DNA from: Halotia branconii CENA392
GTDB taxonomy: Bacteria; Cyanobacteriota; Cyanobacteriia; Cyanobacteriales; Nostocaceae
Assembly: GCF_029953635.1 (NCBI RefSeq)
Contig: NZ_CP124543.1
Location: 4,753,455-4,817,454, forward strand
Reading direction: 5' to 3'
DNA: 64,000 nucleotides
Part shown: in pieces, positions 16,115 through 25,398 of the stretch
How positions within the stretch are numbered: the first letter of the stretch is position 1
How the letters are laid out: each line of letters opens with the position of its first letter
Program-made: the position numbers and the translations under genes
Notes under the pieces: generated by a model
What the model was told of the DNA's origin: nothing
Seen by the model: the letters and a program-made list of their open reading frames with translations, nothing else
Database searches by the model: none

Positions 16115-18733
16115 ATGAATCTTCCCAATCCTGGTAGTGTCTTAGCTACATTAACTGAACTGACTCAAGTTAATCGCACTCACGCTTTGTTGCGTCGTGT
16201 CAAAGACCTTTCTGTTAACGAATTTGTTTGCTTACTAGACTTTATCACTGCTGAATTTCAGCAATTTCTTAGAGCAATTGAACTCATTAATAATGAAGCT
16301 CTAGAAACGATGTTGGAGAAAGTACTAGAAGCAATCACACTCAAAATTGGTCAAATTCTCCAAGCAGAACACACAGCAATTTTTTTGGTGGATTATGACA
16401 AAGGTCAACTGTGGTCAAAAGTACCCCAGGATAATACACAAAAATTTTTAGAAATTCGTATTCCCATCAAAGTTGGTATCCCAGGTCATGTTGCCAGTAC
16501 TGGTCAATATTTGAATATACCTGATACTTCTAGTCATCCTTTATTCAGCCCAGAGTTAGAAAAACAAATGGGCTACACAATTAATAATCTTTTATGTGTA
16601 CCCGTTATTAGTAGTAAAAACCAAACTGTAGCAGTAGTACAACTGGCAAATAAAGCAGGAAATACTCCGTTTGACCATGATGATGAAGAACGTTTTCGAG
16701 ACTTTGCTGCTTCTATTGGCATTATCTTAGAAAGCTGTCAGTCTTTTTATGTAGCAGCTCGTAATCAACGAGGTGCGACAGCTCTTTTACGGGCAACCCA
16801 GACTTTAGGGCAAAGTTTAGACTTAGAAGCAACTTTGCAGATAGTCATGGAGCAAGCCCGGATTTTAATGCAAGCAGACCGCAGTACACTATTTTTGTAT
16901 CGCAAAGAAATGGGCGAACTCTGGACAAAAGTTGCAGCCGCGGCAGATGATACAGATCTGATAGAAATTCAAATGCCAGCCAACCGTGGTATTGCTGGTT
17001 ATGTGGCTTCTACTGGAAAAGCGCTCAATATTCCCGATGCCTATAAAGACCCTCGTTTTGACCCGACTATAGATAGAAAGACTGGGTATCTCACTCGTAA
17101 CATCTTGTGTTTGCCAGTCTTTAATTCGGCAAATGAACTAATTGGTGTGACACAGTTAATTAATAAGCAACAAGGTAGCTTCACCGCTTCTGATGAAGAG
17201 TTTATGCGGGCTTTTAATATCCAGGCTGGAGTTGCCTTAGAAAATGCTCGTTTGTTTGAAAATGTACTCTTAGAAAAACAATATCAAAAAGATATTTTAC
17301 AAAGTCTGTCAGATGCAGTAATTTCTACAGATATGTTAGGTCGAATTGTCACAATTAATGATGCGGCACTAACTTTACTGGGTTGTCCCTTAGAAGGAAC
17401 TAACACCAAAATTAATAAACTTTTATGGGAACAAAATTTAATCGGTCGCTTAGTTTGGGAAATTGTGCCTATTGAAAATTTGCAAATGCGCTTAGAAGAC
17501 AGTTTAAATTCTGGAGCAAAGCATTATGTACCAGAGCAAAATTTGACGTTGGGATTATACTCATTTTCCAGTGAATTTCAGGACTCAGAACTCAGCGAAA
17601 AACTGCAAGATGGCTTTTCTTCTGGGTCAACTGCGATGACTGAAAACTTAATTTTGACATTGCGCGATCGCACTAACCCAGATTTTTTTATTCCTTGGAA
17701 TCTGCCTTTAACTCCCCAGTCGGAGTTTCTTGCTTCTAGCCAAGTAGAAATCTTAGAACGTAGTATTAATCTGACTGTTAATCCCCTAACTAACCCAGAA
17801 GGCGGGGTACGGGGTGGTTTGGTGGTTTTGGAAGACATCAGCCAAGAAAAACGGATGAAATCTACCATGTACCGCTACTTAACTCCTCATGTTGCGGAAC
17901 AAGTGATGATGCTGGGTGAAGATGCCTTAATGGTGGGTGAACGCAAAGAAGTTACTATTTTATTTTCTGATATCCGAGGCTACACAACACTTACAGAACA
18001 TTTCGGCGCAGCTGAAGTTGTAACTCTACTAAATCAGTATTTTGAAACAATGGTGGAGGCAGTTTTTAACTACGAAGGTACATTAGATAAATTTATGGGT
18101 GATGCCTTAATGGCAGTGTTTGGTGCGCCTTTACCCCTAACAGAAAATCACGCTTGGCAAGCGGTGCAATCAGCATTAGATATGCGCCAACGTCTCAAAG
18201 AATTTAACCAACGACGAATTATTCAAGCACAGCCCCAAATTCAAATAGGTATCGGCATTAGTTCTGGAGATGTGGTTTCAGGAAATATCGGTTCTCACAA
18301 ACGCATGGATTACACGGTAATTGGCGATAGTGTAAATTTAAGTTCGCGCTTGGAAGGAGTAACTAAAGAATACGGTTGCGATATTATTTTAAGCGAGTTC
18401 ACTTATCAACTATGTAGCGATTTAATCTGGGTGCGGCGGCTAGATAAAATTCGTGTTAAAGGTAAACATCAAGCTGTGAATATCTATGAGCTAATTGGCG
18501 ATCGCAGCAGCCCTTTAGATGCTACTACCCAAGAGTTTTTGTTCCATTATCATGCAGGACGTGCTGCTTATTTGTCTCGTAACTTCCTCCAAGCGATCGC
18601 TTGCTTTGAGGCTGCTAAACGAATTAAACCTTTTGATCAAGGCGTTAATATTCATTTAGAACGCGCTCATAATTACCAACATACACCACCTATAGAATCT
18701 TGGGATGGTGCATGGACGGTAATTGGCAAGTAG
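16115..18733 (+). CDS. GAF-GAF-PAS class III adenylate cyclase (CyaB-like)
   Basis: 872 residues. Two GAF domains (about 60-210 and 225-385) each keep the cyclic-nucleotide NKFDE-type signature (NK...F...DE: ANKAGNTPFDHDDEE and INKQQGSFTASDEE). A PAS domain (about 390-480), a linker and a cyclase domain (about 600-790) follow. Both metal Asp residues are present (LFSDIRGYTT and KFMGDALMAVFG). Lys in DKFMGD and Asp in RMDYTVIG predict ATP, not GTP. The architecture and length match Anabaena CyaB1/CyaB2, whose GAF domains bind cAMP and stimulate the enzyme. I cannot tell which of the two this is. It is soluble, with no membrane segments. Confidence 0.92.
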   Translation: MNLPNPGSVLATLTELTQVNRTHALLRRVKDLSVNEFVCLLDFITAEFQQFLRAIELINNEALETMLEKVLEAITLKIGQILQAEHTAIFLVDYDKGQLWSKVPQDNTQKFLEIRIPIKVGIPGHVASTGQYLNIPDTSSHPLFSPELEKQMGYTINNLLCVPVISSKNQTVAVVQLANKAGNTPFDHDDEERFRDFAASIGIILESCQSFYVAARNQRGATALLRATQTLGQSLDLEATLQIVMEQARILMQADRSTLFLYRKEMGELWTKVAAAADDTDLIEIQMPANRGIAGYVASTGKALNIPDAYKDPRFDPTIDRKTGYLTRNILCLPVFNSANELIGVTQLINKQQGSFTASDEEFMRAFNIQAGVALENARLFENVLLEKQYQKDILQSLSDAVISTDMLGRIVTINDAALTLLGCPLEGTNTKINKLLWEQNLIGRLVWEIVPIENLQMRLEDSLNSGAKHYVPEQNLTLGLYSFSSEFQDSELSEKLQDGFSSGSTAMTENLILTLRDRTNPDFFIPWNLPLTPQSEFLASSQVEILERSINLTVNPLTNPEGGVRGGLVVLEDISQEKRMKSTMYRYLTPHVAEQVMMLGEDALMVGERKEVTILFSDIRGYTTLTEHFGAAEVVTLLNQYFETMVEAVFNYEGTLDKFMGDALMAVFGAPLPLTENHAWQAVQSALDMRQRLKEFNQRRIIQAQPQIQIGIGISSGDVVSGNIGSHKRMDYTVIGDSVNLSSRLEGVTKEYGCDIILSEFTYQLCSDLIWVRRLDKIRVKGKHQAVNIYELIGDRSSPLDATTQEFLFHYHAGRAAYLSRNFLQAIACFEAAKRIKPFDQGVNIHLERAHNYQHTPPIESWDGAWTVIGK

Positions 18734-18782
18734 CAAATGTCAATAGTCAAAAGTTTTGTAATGTTGACTGTTGACTAATCTT

Positions 18783-19058
18783 TCATTCTTGAGTGTCTTC
18801 ATCCTCGTTTTGAAATGGATCTTCGCCAATTTGTAGTTGTTTTTTTGTTCTTTTCAGTTGTTTCCATAAAGCTTTGATTTGTTCGTAAGCTTCACCAGGT
18901 GGTAGTTTTCCGCCTGTCTCTAAATTACAGATATAACTTACCCGTTGGGCAAATTCTTGTAAATTGGCGTTAAAAACTAAGTTTTCTGGCTTTACTTGAC
19001 CGTAGTAGCGACCACGAGGATAGAGAAATTGATCTTTGCTCATTATTTTGTTCTCCAT
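18783..19058 (-). CDS. Conserved cyanobacterial small protein, unknown function
   Basis: A 91-residue soluble protein with a basic middle (LWKQLKRTKKQLQIG) and an acidic C terminus. The N terminus reads DQFLYPRGRYYGQVKPENLV, followed by NANLQEFAQRVSYICNLETG; I recognise this as conserved among cyanobacteria but without a known role. The GGAGGT sequence 11 bp upstream supports ATG 19058, although ATG 19043 (MSKDQ) is also plausible. It is convergent with the cyclase gene, only 49 bp away. Confidence 0.75.
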   Translation of the reverse strand: MENKIMSKDQFLYPRGRYYGQVKPENLVFNANLQEFAQRVSYICNLETGGKLPPGEAYEQIKALWKQLKRTKKQLQIGEDPFQNEDEDTQE

Positions 19059-19830
19059 TTATTAAATTCACCTCCTGCTTTTGATGATTTGAAGCGGAAT
19101 CATTAGTAACTTTCGTCTCTATTTGTTAGATCTGAAGAAACTAAATCATTGATAACCTCTTCAGCTAATGTTGTCCAGGAATTTGTTAATTATGACTTTA
19201 AGACTAGAAGATAAATGATGGAATGCTTTGACGGCAAGGGTTACAATAATGATTTACAGATAAAATTTGTGTAAATCTCAATGACGGACGATAATTTACT
19301 TTACTTTACTTTCAATTGGCCATTATTTTGCCATCTTTATGAAATTCAGACAGTGATTAACTTCCTCTAAAAACGTCAATTACTACTTCGGCACTATTGT
19401 ATATATGCCTGATTATATAACGGTTTTATCAATTTTTTTAATTATAATTTAGTATAAAAACATACTTAATTTATAAACAAACAATAACATTAAGCCAATA
19501 CCCATGTCTTCTGTCATGGGTTAGACATTGAATGTAATTTTTTGCTCACGCACTAATTAATCAGGACTTACGCAAAAATAACGTAACTCCGTCATTACGT
19601 TTGCGTTAGCCTTCCCGAAGGGTACGATAGCGAAGTAATCTACCCTAACGCTGGGATTGCTTCCTCATACTCCGTTCCGGTCGCAATGACAATATCGGCG
19701 TTGCATAAGTCCTATTAATGTTTGATGGTGGCTGATTAACCATCAATAGCTAATCTCCAATAACTAAAGATAAAATGGTTAAGCCCGAAAGGACAAAAGC
19801 TGCCCCTCGCCCATAAATTTACCTCCTAAC
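19059..19830. other. Long intergenic region upstream of purC
   Basis: 772 bp. 19059-19560 is AT-rich and holds nothing I can name. 19563-19713 is a MITE-like element. 19714-19830 precedes purC and should hold its promoter; GGTTAAGCCCGAAAGGACAA at 19777-19796 shows no clear riboswitch fold. Confidence 0.5.
19563..19713. mobile_element. MITE-like element, copy 1
   Basis: Terminal inverted repeats AGGACTTACGCAA (19563-19575) and TTGCATAAGTCCT (19701-19713), one mismatch. The flanks TTAATC and ATTAAT suggest AT-rich target duplication. It is homologous to the 128-bp copy at 60489-60616, but with 23 extra bases carrying CCTTCCCGAAGG, a nested small palindrome. It has no coding capacity. Confidence 0.8.
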
Positions 19831-20568
19831 ATGTCTGTTCATTCCAAGTTATACGAAGGCAAAGCAAAAATTCTCTATACAACGGACGATCCACAAGTCT
19901 TGCTAGCTGATTTTAAAGATGATGCCACTGCTTTCAACGCTCAAAAGCGTGGCAGTATTGTCGGCAAAGGAAAAATAAATTGTAGTATTTCCACTCAGTT
20001 GTTTAAACAACTAGAAGAATATGGTATAAAAACTCACTTTATTGATAGTCCGTCTCAGAATCAAATGCGGGTGAAGTCGGTGAAGATTTTGCCCTTGGAA
20101 GTGGTGGTAAGAAATATTGCTGCTGGCAGTCTGTGTCAACAAACTGGCTTAGCAGTAGGTACAGTTTTGCAACAACCTCTGGTAGAGTTTTATTACAAAA
20201 ATGACCAATTAGGAGATCCCTTGTTAACACGCGATCGCCTACTACTGTTAAAACTAGCTACTGCGGAACAAGTAGATGCAATTACCAATCTAGCATTGCA
20301 AATCAATGAGTTTCTCAGTGGCTTTTGGCAGCAGTGTAGCATTACCCTAGTAGACTTCAAACTAGAATTTGGTTTGGACTCAAAACAGCAGATACTCTTG
20401 GCAGATGAAATCAGCCCTGACACCTGCCGTTTGTGGGACAGCGCAGAAGCAGACCCCAACCGCCGGGTAATGGATAAAGACCGCTTCCGCCGAGACTTAG
20501 GGAATGTAGAAGATGCTTACCAGGAGGTTTTACAAAGAGTACTACAAGTAGTAGAAATTAAAAATTAA
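19831..20568 (+). CDS. purC: SAICAR synthase PurC
   Basis: Phosphoribosylaminoimidazole-succinocarboxamide synthase joins CAIR and aspartate with ATP in purine synthesis. It is 245 residues. Hallmarks are LYEGKAKILYTTDDP, FKDDATAFN, the signature LPLEVVVRNIAAGSL, LVDFKLEFG and DEISPDTCRLWD. It lies just upstream of the outer-membrane/lipid A gene cluster on the same strand, as in Nostoc. That link is positional, not functional. Confidence 0.97.
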   Translation: MSVHSKLYEGKAKILYTTDDPQVLLADFKDDATAFNAQKRGSIVGKGKINCSISTQLFKQLEEYGIKTHFIDSPSQNQMRVKSVKILPLEVVVRNIAAGSLCQQTGLAVGTVLQQPLVEFYYKNDQLGDPLLTRDRLLLLKLATAEQVDAITNLALQINEFLSGFWQQCSITLVDFKLEFGLDSKQQILLADEISPDTCRLWDSAEADPNRRVMDKDRFRRDLGNVEDAYQEVLQRVLQVVEIKN

Positions 20569-20595
20569 GTGGGCAAAATATATTAAACTCGCGTG

Positions 20596-20630
20596 AATTG
20601 TCAGTTGTCAGTGGTCAGTTGTCATTTGTT
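20596..20630. repeat. STRR of TTGTCAG-type heptamers
   Basis: TTGTCAG, TTGTCAG, TGGTCAG and TTGTCAT in tandem between purC and the omp85 gene. Same family as 5658-5706 and 23303-23345. Confidence 0.65.
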
Positions 20631-20692
20631 ACTAACTATGGCTATTTACCAGTTTGTGATGGTGTGTGGATGTGAAGAGGAATGTAAATCAA

Positions 20693-23302
20693 ATGCGTTT
20701 ATCTCCCGTATTGATGGCAGTTGTAGCAATTACAGCGCCTTTGAGCAGTTCATTGAGCGCAAATGCACAAAGCGCTAACAATTATAAAAAAATAACAGAG
20801 GTTCTCAAAGCTGCAACAAATCAAGAATCCCAAAAGAACTCAACTCAAGTTTTAACTAATGAGAACTTCAAATCTGACTTCAACTCGACAGAGGTTAAGG
20901 TATTAGAAGATTTCCCACCTGCAACAAATCAAAAATCCCAACAGAACTCAACTCAAGTTTTAACTAATGAGAACCTCAAATCTGACTTGAACTCGACAGA
21001 GGTTGGAAATTCCCAGTCTACCGTCATCGCAGTTTTCCCGGCTAAGTCAGCAGCAAAGACAACATCAGATGTCATACTGCACAGTCTTACAAAGCCAACA
21101 ACTGCACAAATCCTGGAAACAACCCCAAATCCGCCAACTCAACAGCCTAATTCTACTCCAGAGAATTTACCTCCATCTCCGGGAACGACTCCATCTCAGG
21201 AGAATTTAAACTCCCCTGGGATGACACCTGTATTGCCTGAAAAGACTCAACAGCCTAATTCTACTCCAGAGAATTTACCTCCATCTCCGGGAACGACTCC
21301 ATCTCAGGAGAATTTAAACTCCCCTGGGATAACACCTGTATTGCCTGAAAATACTCAACAGCCTAATTCCACTCCCCAAATTTCACCCCCAGCAACCGGG
21401 CAACCAACCCCTTCCCCGTCTCCTGATGCAGCCCCAGAAGCGGCTGAACCTCGTGTGTTGGTGTCAGAAGTGGTGGTTAGACCCCAGGCTGGGCAATTAG
21501 CGCCAGAACTAGAAGACCAAGTTTATCAAGTCATTCGTACCCAACCAGGACGAACAACAACCCGTTCCCAGCTGCAAGAAGATATTAATGCCATTTTTGG
21601 TACTGGCTTTTTCTCCAATGTCCAAGCAGTTCCAGAAGATACTCCTTTAGGGGTACGGGTGAGTTTTGTCGTCCAACCAAATCCTGTTTTGTCGAAGGTA
21701 GAAATACAAGCCAATCCTGGTACTGGTGTTGCTTCTGTATTACCTGCTAATACTGTGGATGAAATTTTTCGTAATCAGTATGGCAAAATCCTCAACTTAC
21801 GGGAATTGCAAGAGGGTATCAAGCAATTAACCAAGAGGTATCAAGACCAAGGTTATGTGCTGGCAAATGTGATTGGAGCGCCGAAAGTTTCTGAAAATGG
21901 TGTTGTGACTTTGCAAGTGGCAGAAGGGGTAGTAGAGAATGTTAAAGTCCGGTTCCGCAACAAAGAAGGTCAAGAAACAGACGAGAAAGGGCAACCAATT
22001 CGCGGTCGGACACAGGAATATATTATTAAGCGCGAAGTGGAGTTGAAACCAGGACAAGTATTTAACCGCAACACAGTACAAAAAGACTTACAGCGGGTAT
22101 ATGGATTGGGATTATTTGAAGATGTAAATGTCTCTCTTGATCCTGGTACTGACCCCAGCAAGGTGGATGTAGTGGTAAATGTGGCAGAGCGTAGCAGCGG
22201 TTCTATTGCTGCCGGGGCTGGTATTAGTTCTGCTAGTGGATTGTTTGGTACTGTTAGCTACCAACAGCAAAACCTCAACGGCAGAAACCAAAAATTAGGA
22301 GCAGAGTTACAAGTAGGACAAAGAGAGTTACTGTTTGATCTGCGGTTTACAGATCCCTGGATTGCGGGAGATCCTTACCGGACATCTTATACAACCAATA
22401 TTTTCCGTCGGAGTTCAATTTCGTTGATTTTTGATGGCCAAGATGAGGATATTAGAACATTTGGTAATCAAAGATCTGATGGCACATTTGAAGATCGCGA
22501 TCGCCCCCGTGTTTTACGTTTAGGTGGTGGTGTTACCTTCAGTCGTCCTCTTTCTGCTAATCCCTACGAAAAGTCAGAGTGGACAGCTTCAGCGGGTTTG
22601 CAGTATCAACGAGTGTCTACCCGTGATGCTGATGGCAACCTCAGAAAAGAAGGGGCGGTATTTGATGATGATGGCAACCGAATTGGTGATACTACAGTTC
22701 CTTTGAGCTTCTCTGGCGAAGGCGAAGACGATTTGCTACTGCTGCAATTAGGAGCCCAGCGCGACTTACGTAATAATCCCTTGCAGCCCACCAGTGGGTC
22801 TTACCTGCGTTTTGGGCTTGATCAGTCAGTACCAGTGGGACTAGGTAGTATTTTACTCACCAGATTACGAGGGAGTTATAGCCAATATGTACCTGTCAAT
22901 TTTACAAACTTTACCCAAGGGCCAGAAACCCTAGCATTTAACTTGCAAGGCGGAACAGTTCTTGGTGACTTACCTCCCTACGAAGCTTTTACTCTTGGTG
23001 GTAGCAACTCTGTTCGGGGTTACGAAGAAGGAGCCTTAACCAGCGGACGCAGTTATGTACAAGCATCCGTAGAATATCGTTTCCCAGTTTTCTCAGTAGT
23101 TAGCGGCGCACTGTTTGTGGATGTTGGCACTGATTTGGGAACCAGTACTAGAACCGCTGAAGTACTGAACAAAAATGGTAGCGGTTACGGTTACGGTCTT
23201 GGTGTGCGTGTACAGTCGCCATTAGGGCCAATTCGCATTGACTATGGCATCAATGATGATGGTGATAGCCGCATTAACTTTGGTATTGGTGAAAGGTTTT
23301 AA
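20693..23302 (+). CDS. bamA: Outer-membrane assembly protein BamA/Omp85 (Toc75 relative)
   Basis: About 869 residues. A signal peptide starts at ATG 20693 (MRLSPVLMAVVAITAPL, cleaved after SANA) and is a better start than 20666. A Pro/Ser/Asn-rich stretch of about 240 residues follows, built partly of two tandem duplications. Then come POTRA domains (from LVSEVVVRPQAGQLAPE) and a C-terminal 16-strand barrel with FTLGGSNSVRGYEEG (the VRGY/F L6 motif) and a terminal GIGERF. It inserts beta-barrel proteins into the outer membrane. The position before lpxC-fabZ-lpxA-lpxB matches Nostoc omp85 (alr2269 in PCC 7120). Confidence 0.93.
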   Translation: MRLSPVLMAVVAITAPLSSSLSANAQSANNYKKITEVLKAATNQESQKNSTQVLTNENFKSDFNSTEVKVLEDFPPATNQKSQQNSTQVLTNENLKSDLNSTEVGNSQSTVIAVFPAKSAAKTTSDVILHSLTKPTTAQILETTPNPPTQQPNSTPENLPPSPGTTPSQENLNSPGMTPVLPEKTQQPNSTPENLPPSPGTTPSQENLNSPGITPVLPENTQQPNSTPQISPPATGQPTPSPSPDAAPEAAEPRVLVSEVVVRPQAGQLAPELEDQVYQVIRTQPGRTTTRSQLQEDINAIFGTGFFSNVQAVPEDTPLGVRVSFVVQPNPVLSKVEIQANPGTGVASVLPANTVDEIFRNQYGKILNLRELQEGIKQLTKRYQDQGYVLANVIGAPKVSENGVVTLQVAEGVVENVKVRFRNKEGQETDEKGQPIRGRTQEYIIKREVELKPGQVFNRNTVQKDLQRVYGLGLFEDVNVSLDPGTDPSKVDVVVNVAERSSGSIAAGAGISSASGLFGTVSYQQQNLNGRNQKLGAELQVGQRELLFDLRFTDPWIAGDPYRTSYTTNIFRRSSISLIFDGQDEDIRTFGNQRSDGTFEDRDRPRVLRLGGGVTFSRPLSANPYEKSEWTASAGLQYQRVSTRDADGNLRKEGAVFDDDGNRIGDTTVPLSFSGEGEDDLLLLQLGAQRDLRNNPLQPTSGSYLRFGLDQSVPVGLGSILLTRLRGSYSQYVPVNFTNFTQGPETLAFNLQGGTVLGDLPPYEAFTLGGSNSVRGYEEGALTSGRSYVQASVEYRFPVFSVVSGALFVDVGTDLGTSTRTAEVLNKNGSGYGYGLGVRVQSPLGPIRIDYGINDDGDSRINFGIGERF
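20811..21003 (+). repeat. 108-bp period tandem repeat in bamA
   Basis: CTGCAACAAATCAA at 20811 recurs at 20919, an offset of 108 bp. The two units code for related 36-residue blocks containing NSTQVLTNEN and KSD. The units have diverged more than those at 21137-21352. Confidence 0.75.
21137..21352 (+). repeat. Near-identical 108-bp tandem duplication in bamA
   Basis: Unit 1 (21137-21244) and unit 2 (21245-21352) differ at only two or three bases over 108 bp. A partial third unit starts at 21353. Each codes for a 36-residue block with TQQPNSTPENLPPSPG. The near identity indicates recent duplication in the linker ahead of the POTRA domains. Confidence 0.9.
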
Positions 23303-23588
23303 GTTGTCAGTGGTTAGTGGTCAGTTGTCAGTGGTAAATAATAACTGACAACTGATTTAATTTCGCTTGCTAATTTTTATCATTTGCTTCAATACTGTAC
23401 CGTTAAAGGTATCGGTTGTGTTCTTGGAAACAAAACAGAAGCTTTGCCAAAACTTAACATAAAATGATACAAATCAAAATATAGCAGTTCCCAATTACAT
23501 GAGGTAAATAGCTACTAATCCCTAGTCCCTGATCTCAATGAAATGTAACTGACTAAAACGAAAAGCTCTATATATTCACTTTTTACCT
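23303..23588. repeat. STRR and dispersed repeat copy B between bamA and lpxC
   Basis: 23303-23345 holds TTGTCAG/TGGTTAG heptamers and AACTGACAACTG. 23480-23572 is the second copy of the ATAGCAGTTCCC repeat seen at 1138-1242. The lpxC promoter, if separate, must lie among these repeats. Confidence 0.65.
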
Positions 23589-24464
23589 ATGCAACAGCAC
23601 ACCTTAGCAGCGGAAATCACCCAAGCCGGAGTGGGACTGCATAGTGGTGTAGTAACCAATGTGCGGATATTACCTGCCGATGTAGGCAGTGGGCGCTACT
23701 TTGTGCGGGTAGATTTACCGGATTTACCGATAATTCCAGCCCAAGTTGCAGCAGTAAATCAGACTGTGCTTTCGACTCAGTTGGGTAAAGGTGAGGTCTG
23801 TGTCCGCACGGTAGAACATCTATTAGCAGCGCTTGTGGGTATGGGTGTAGATAACGCCCGAATTGAAATTGATGGCTCAGAAGTACCACTTTTAGATGGT
23901 TCAGCCCAGGTGTGGACAACGAGTATCACTAAAGCAGGTTTAAAATCACAACCAGTTAATAACAACCAAATACCCCTAGTTATTACAGAGCCAATATGGG
24001 TTTATCAAGGCGATGCTTTTGTTTGTGTCCTTCCAGCCCCAGAAACCCGCTTTAGTTACGGTATTGACTTCGATCCGCCAGCTATTGGTAATCAATGGCA
24101 TAGTTGGTCACAAACTACCGAACTAGATAATGCTGCTGCCAGCTTTGCTAGCGAAATTGCTCCGGCTCGGACTTTTGGTTTACTGCATCAAATTGAACAC
24201 TTACAACAAACAGGGTTAATTAAAGGTGGCAGTTTAGATAATGCACTTGTTTGTGGTTCTGAAGGCTGGGTAAATCCACCATTAAGATTTGCAAATGAGC
24301 CAGTCCGTCATAAGATATTGGACTTAATAGGAGATTTGAGTTTACTAGGAACTTTTCCACAAGCTCATTTTTTAGCGTATAAAGCTAGCCATAATTTACA
24401 CATTCAACTAGCTCAGAAAATTTTAGATTTTGCCAAAGGTTGTAAGGAGGGTTTTACTGTATAG
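23589..24464 (+). CDS. lpxC: UDP-3-O-acyl-N-acetylglucosamine deacetylase LpxC
   Basis: A zinc amidase that commits UDP-3-O-acyl-GlcNAc to lipid A synthesis, cytoplasmic. It is 291 residues. The zinc and catalytic residues are visible: EH in VRTVEHLLAALVG, the HKILDLIGDLSLLG block giving His and Asp, and the late His in YKASHNLHI. The fold repeats are joined by the GSEVPLLDGSAQ segment. It is first of the lpxC-fabZ-lpxA-lpxB run. lpxD is not in this window. Confidence 0.97.
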   Translation: MQQHTLAAEITQAGVGLHSGVVTNVRILPADVGSGRYFVRVDLPDLPIIPAQVAAVNQTVLSTQLGKGEVCVRTVEHLLAALVGMGVDNARIEIDGSEVPLLDGSAQVWTTSITKAGLKSQPVNNNQIPLVITEPIWVYQGDAFVCVLPAPETRFSYGIDFDPPAIGNQWHSWSQTTELDNAAASFASEIAPARTFGLLHQIEHLQQTGLIKGGSLDNALVCGSEGWVNPPLRFANEPVRHKILDLIGDLSLLGTFPQAHFLAYKASHNLHIQLAQKILDFAKGCKEGFTV

Positions 24465-24563
24465 CAAACTTGACAAGACGGATTGGATCTAAAATCCTCA
24501 ATGGGTTTCCATGCAAACCTGCTTAATTTCCGTTTACCAGATTGAAAATCAACCACACTGCTA

Positions 24564-25076
24564 ATGTCAATCCTTACCCAAGTCAACAGCACCGATGCGA
24601 TCGCACCTGCATCTACCGAAAAACAGGCTACTAATGAAATTAAAACAACTTTTTCATCTGAAGAAATTCAAAAACTCTTACCCCACCGCTATCCATTTTT
24701 ACTTGTAGATAAAATAATTGACTATATCCCAGAGAAATTGGCTGTAGGCGTTAAAAACGTTACTGTAAATGAACCCCAATTTCAAGGACATTTCCCAGGA
24801 AGACCACTGATGCCGGGAGTGCTGATTGTAGAAGCAATGGCACAGGTTGGGGGAATTGTTTTGAAGCAGTTACCTGGATTTGAAGACGGACTGTTTGTTT
24901 TTGCTGGTATCGATAAAGTCCGTTTCCGCCGCCAAGTTGTACCAGGAGATCAGCTGGTAATGACGGTGGAACTGTTATGTGTAAAACAACGTCGTTTCGG
25001 TAAAATGCAGGCTCGTGCCGAAGTCGATGGTCAGCTAGCTACTGAAGGCGAATTGATGTTTTCTTTAATTAATTAG
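24564..25076 (+). CDS. fabZ: 3-hydroxyacyl-ACP dehydratase FabZ
   Basis: A hot-dog fold dehydratase of the fatty-acid elongation cycle, 170 residues with an N-terminal extension of about 30 residues. The catalytic His lies in LLPHRYPFLLVDKI and the Glu in GRPLMPGVLIVEAMAQVGG. Its place between lpxC and lpxA is the classic arrangement that couples hydroxyacyl-ACP use by lipid A and phospholipid pathways. Confidence 0.97.
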   Translation: MSILTQVNSTDAIAPASTEKQATNEIKTTFSSEEIQKLLPHRYPFLLVDKIIDYIPEKLAVGVKNVTVNEPQFQGHFPGRPLMPGVLIVEAMAQVGGIVLKQLPGFEDGLFVFAGIDKVRFRRQVVPGDQLVMTVELLCVKQRRFGKMQARAEVDGQLATEGELMFSLIN

Positions 25077-25398
25077 AAATTTGCTGGCGTGGTACGGGTA
25101 TAACCGTGAAAAACCTTTACTTTGTCCTGAATAAGGATAGTAGTAAAAAATAATCCACAACAGCACTTAATAACTTCTTAATTTTCGATGCCCTCTGGTG
25201 TTTGCCAAGCGAACATACTTTACTTGCTTTTCCTCACACTTTCGGCAACTGAACACTTACACACTTAGCAATGCCAGTCTTCTCAAGGGGGATAACCCCT
25301 TGCACAGTGAGTCAATCCTTCAAGAAGGTTAGCCCAACTGAAGGAGTAGGCAAACCTAAAGGACACTGGCTACTCAAGACAGTTCTGGAGATTCACCC
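25077..25398 (+). promoter_or_regulatory. Structured leader upstream of lpxA (candidate)
   Basis: 322 bp without an ORF. CAAGGGG (25284-25290) pairs with CCCCTTG (25296-25302), and TCCTTCA (25316-25322) pairs with TGAAGGA (25339-25345). The lpxA start is the weak codon TTG. The stacked hairpins just ahead of a weak start suggest a regulated 5' UTR, but I recognise no known RNA family. Confidence 0.35.

Noticed and set aside
25200..25270. Yfr1-like small RNA because of a TCCTCACAC stretch
   Set aside because: The flanking hairpin and terminator expected of Yfr1 are absent, and the motif is not exact.
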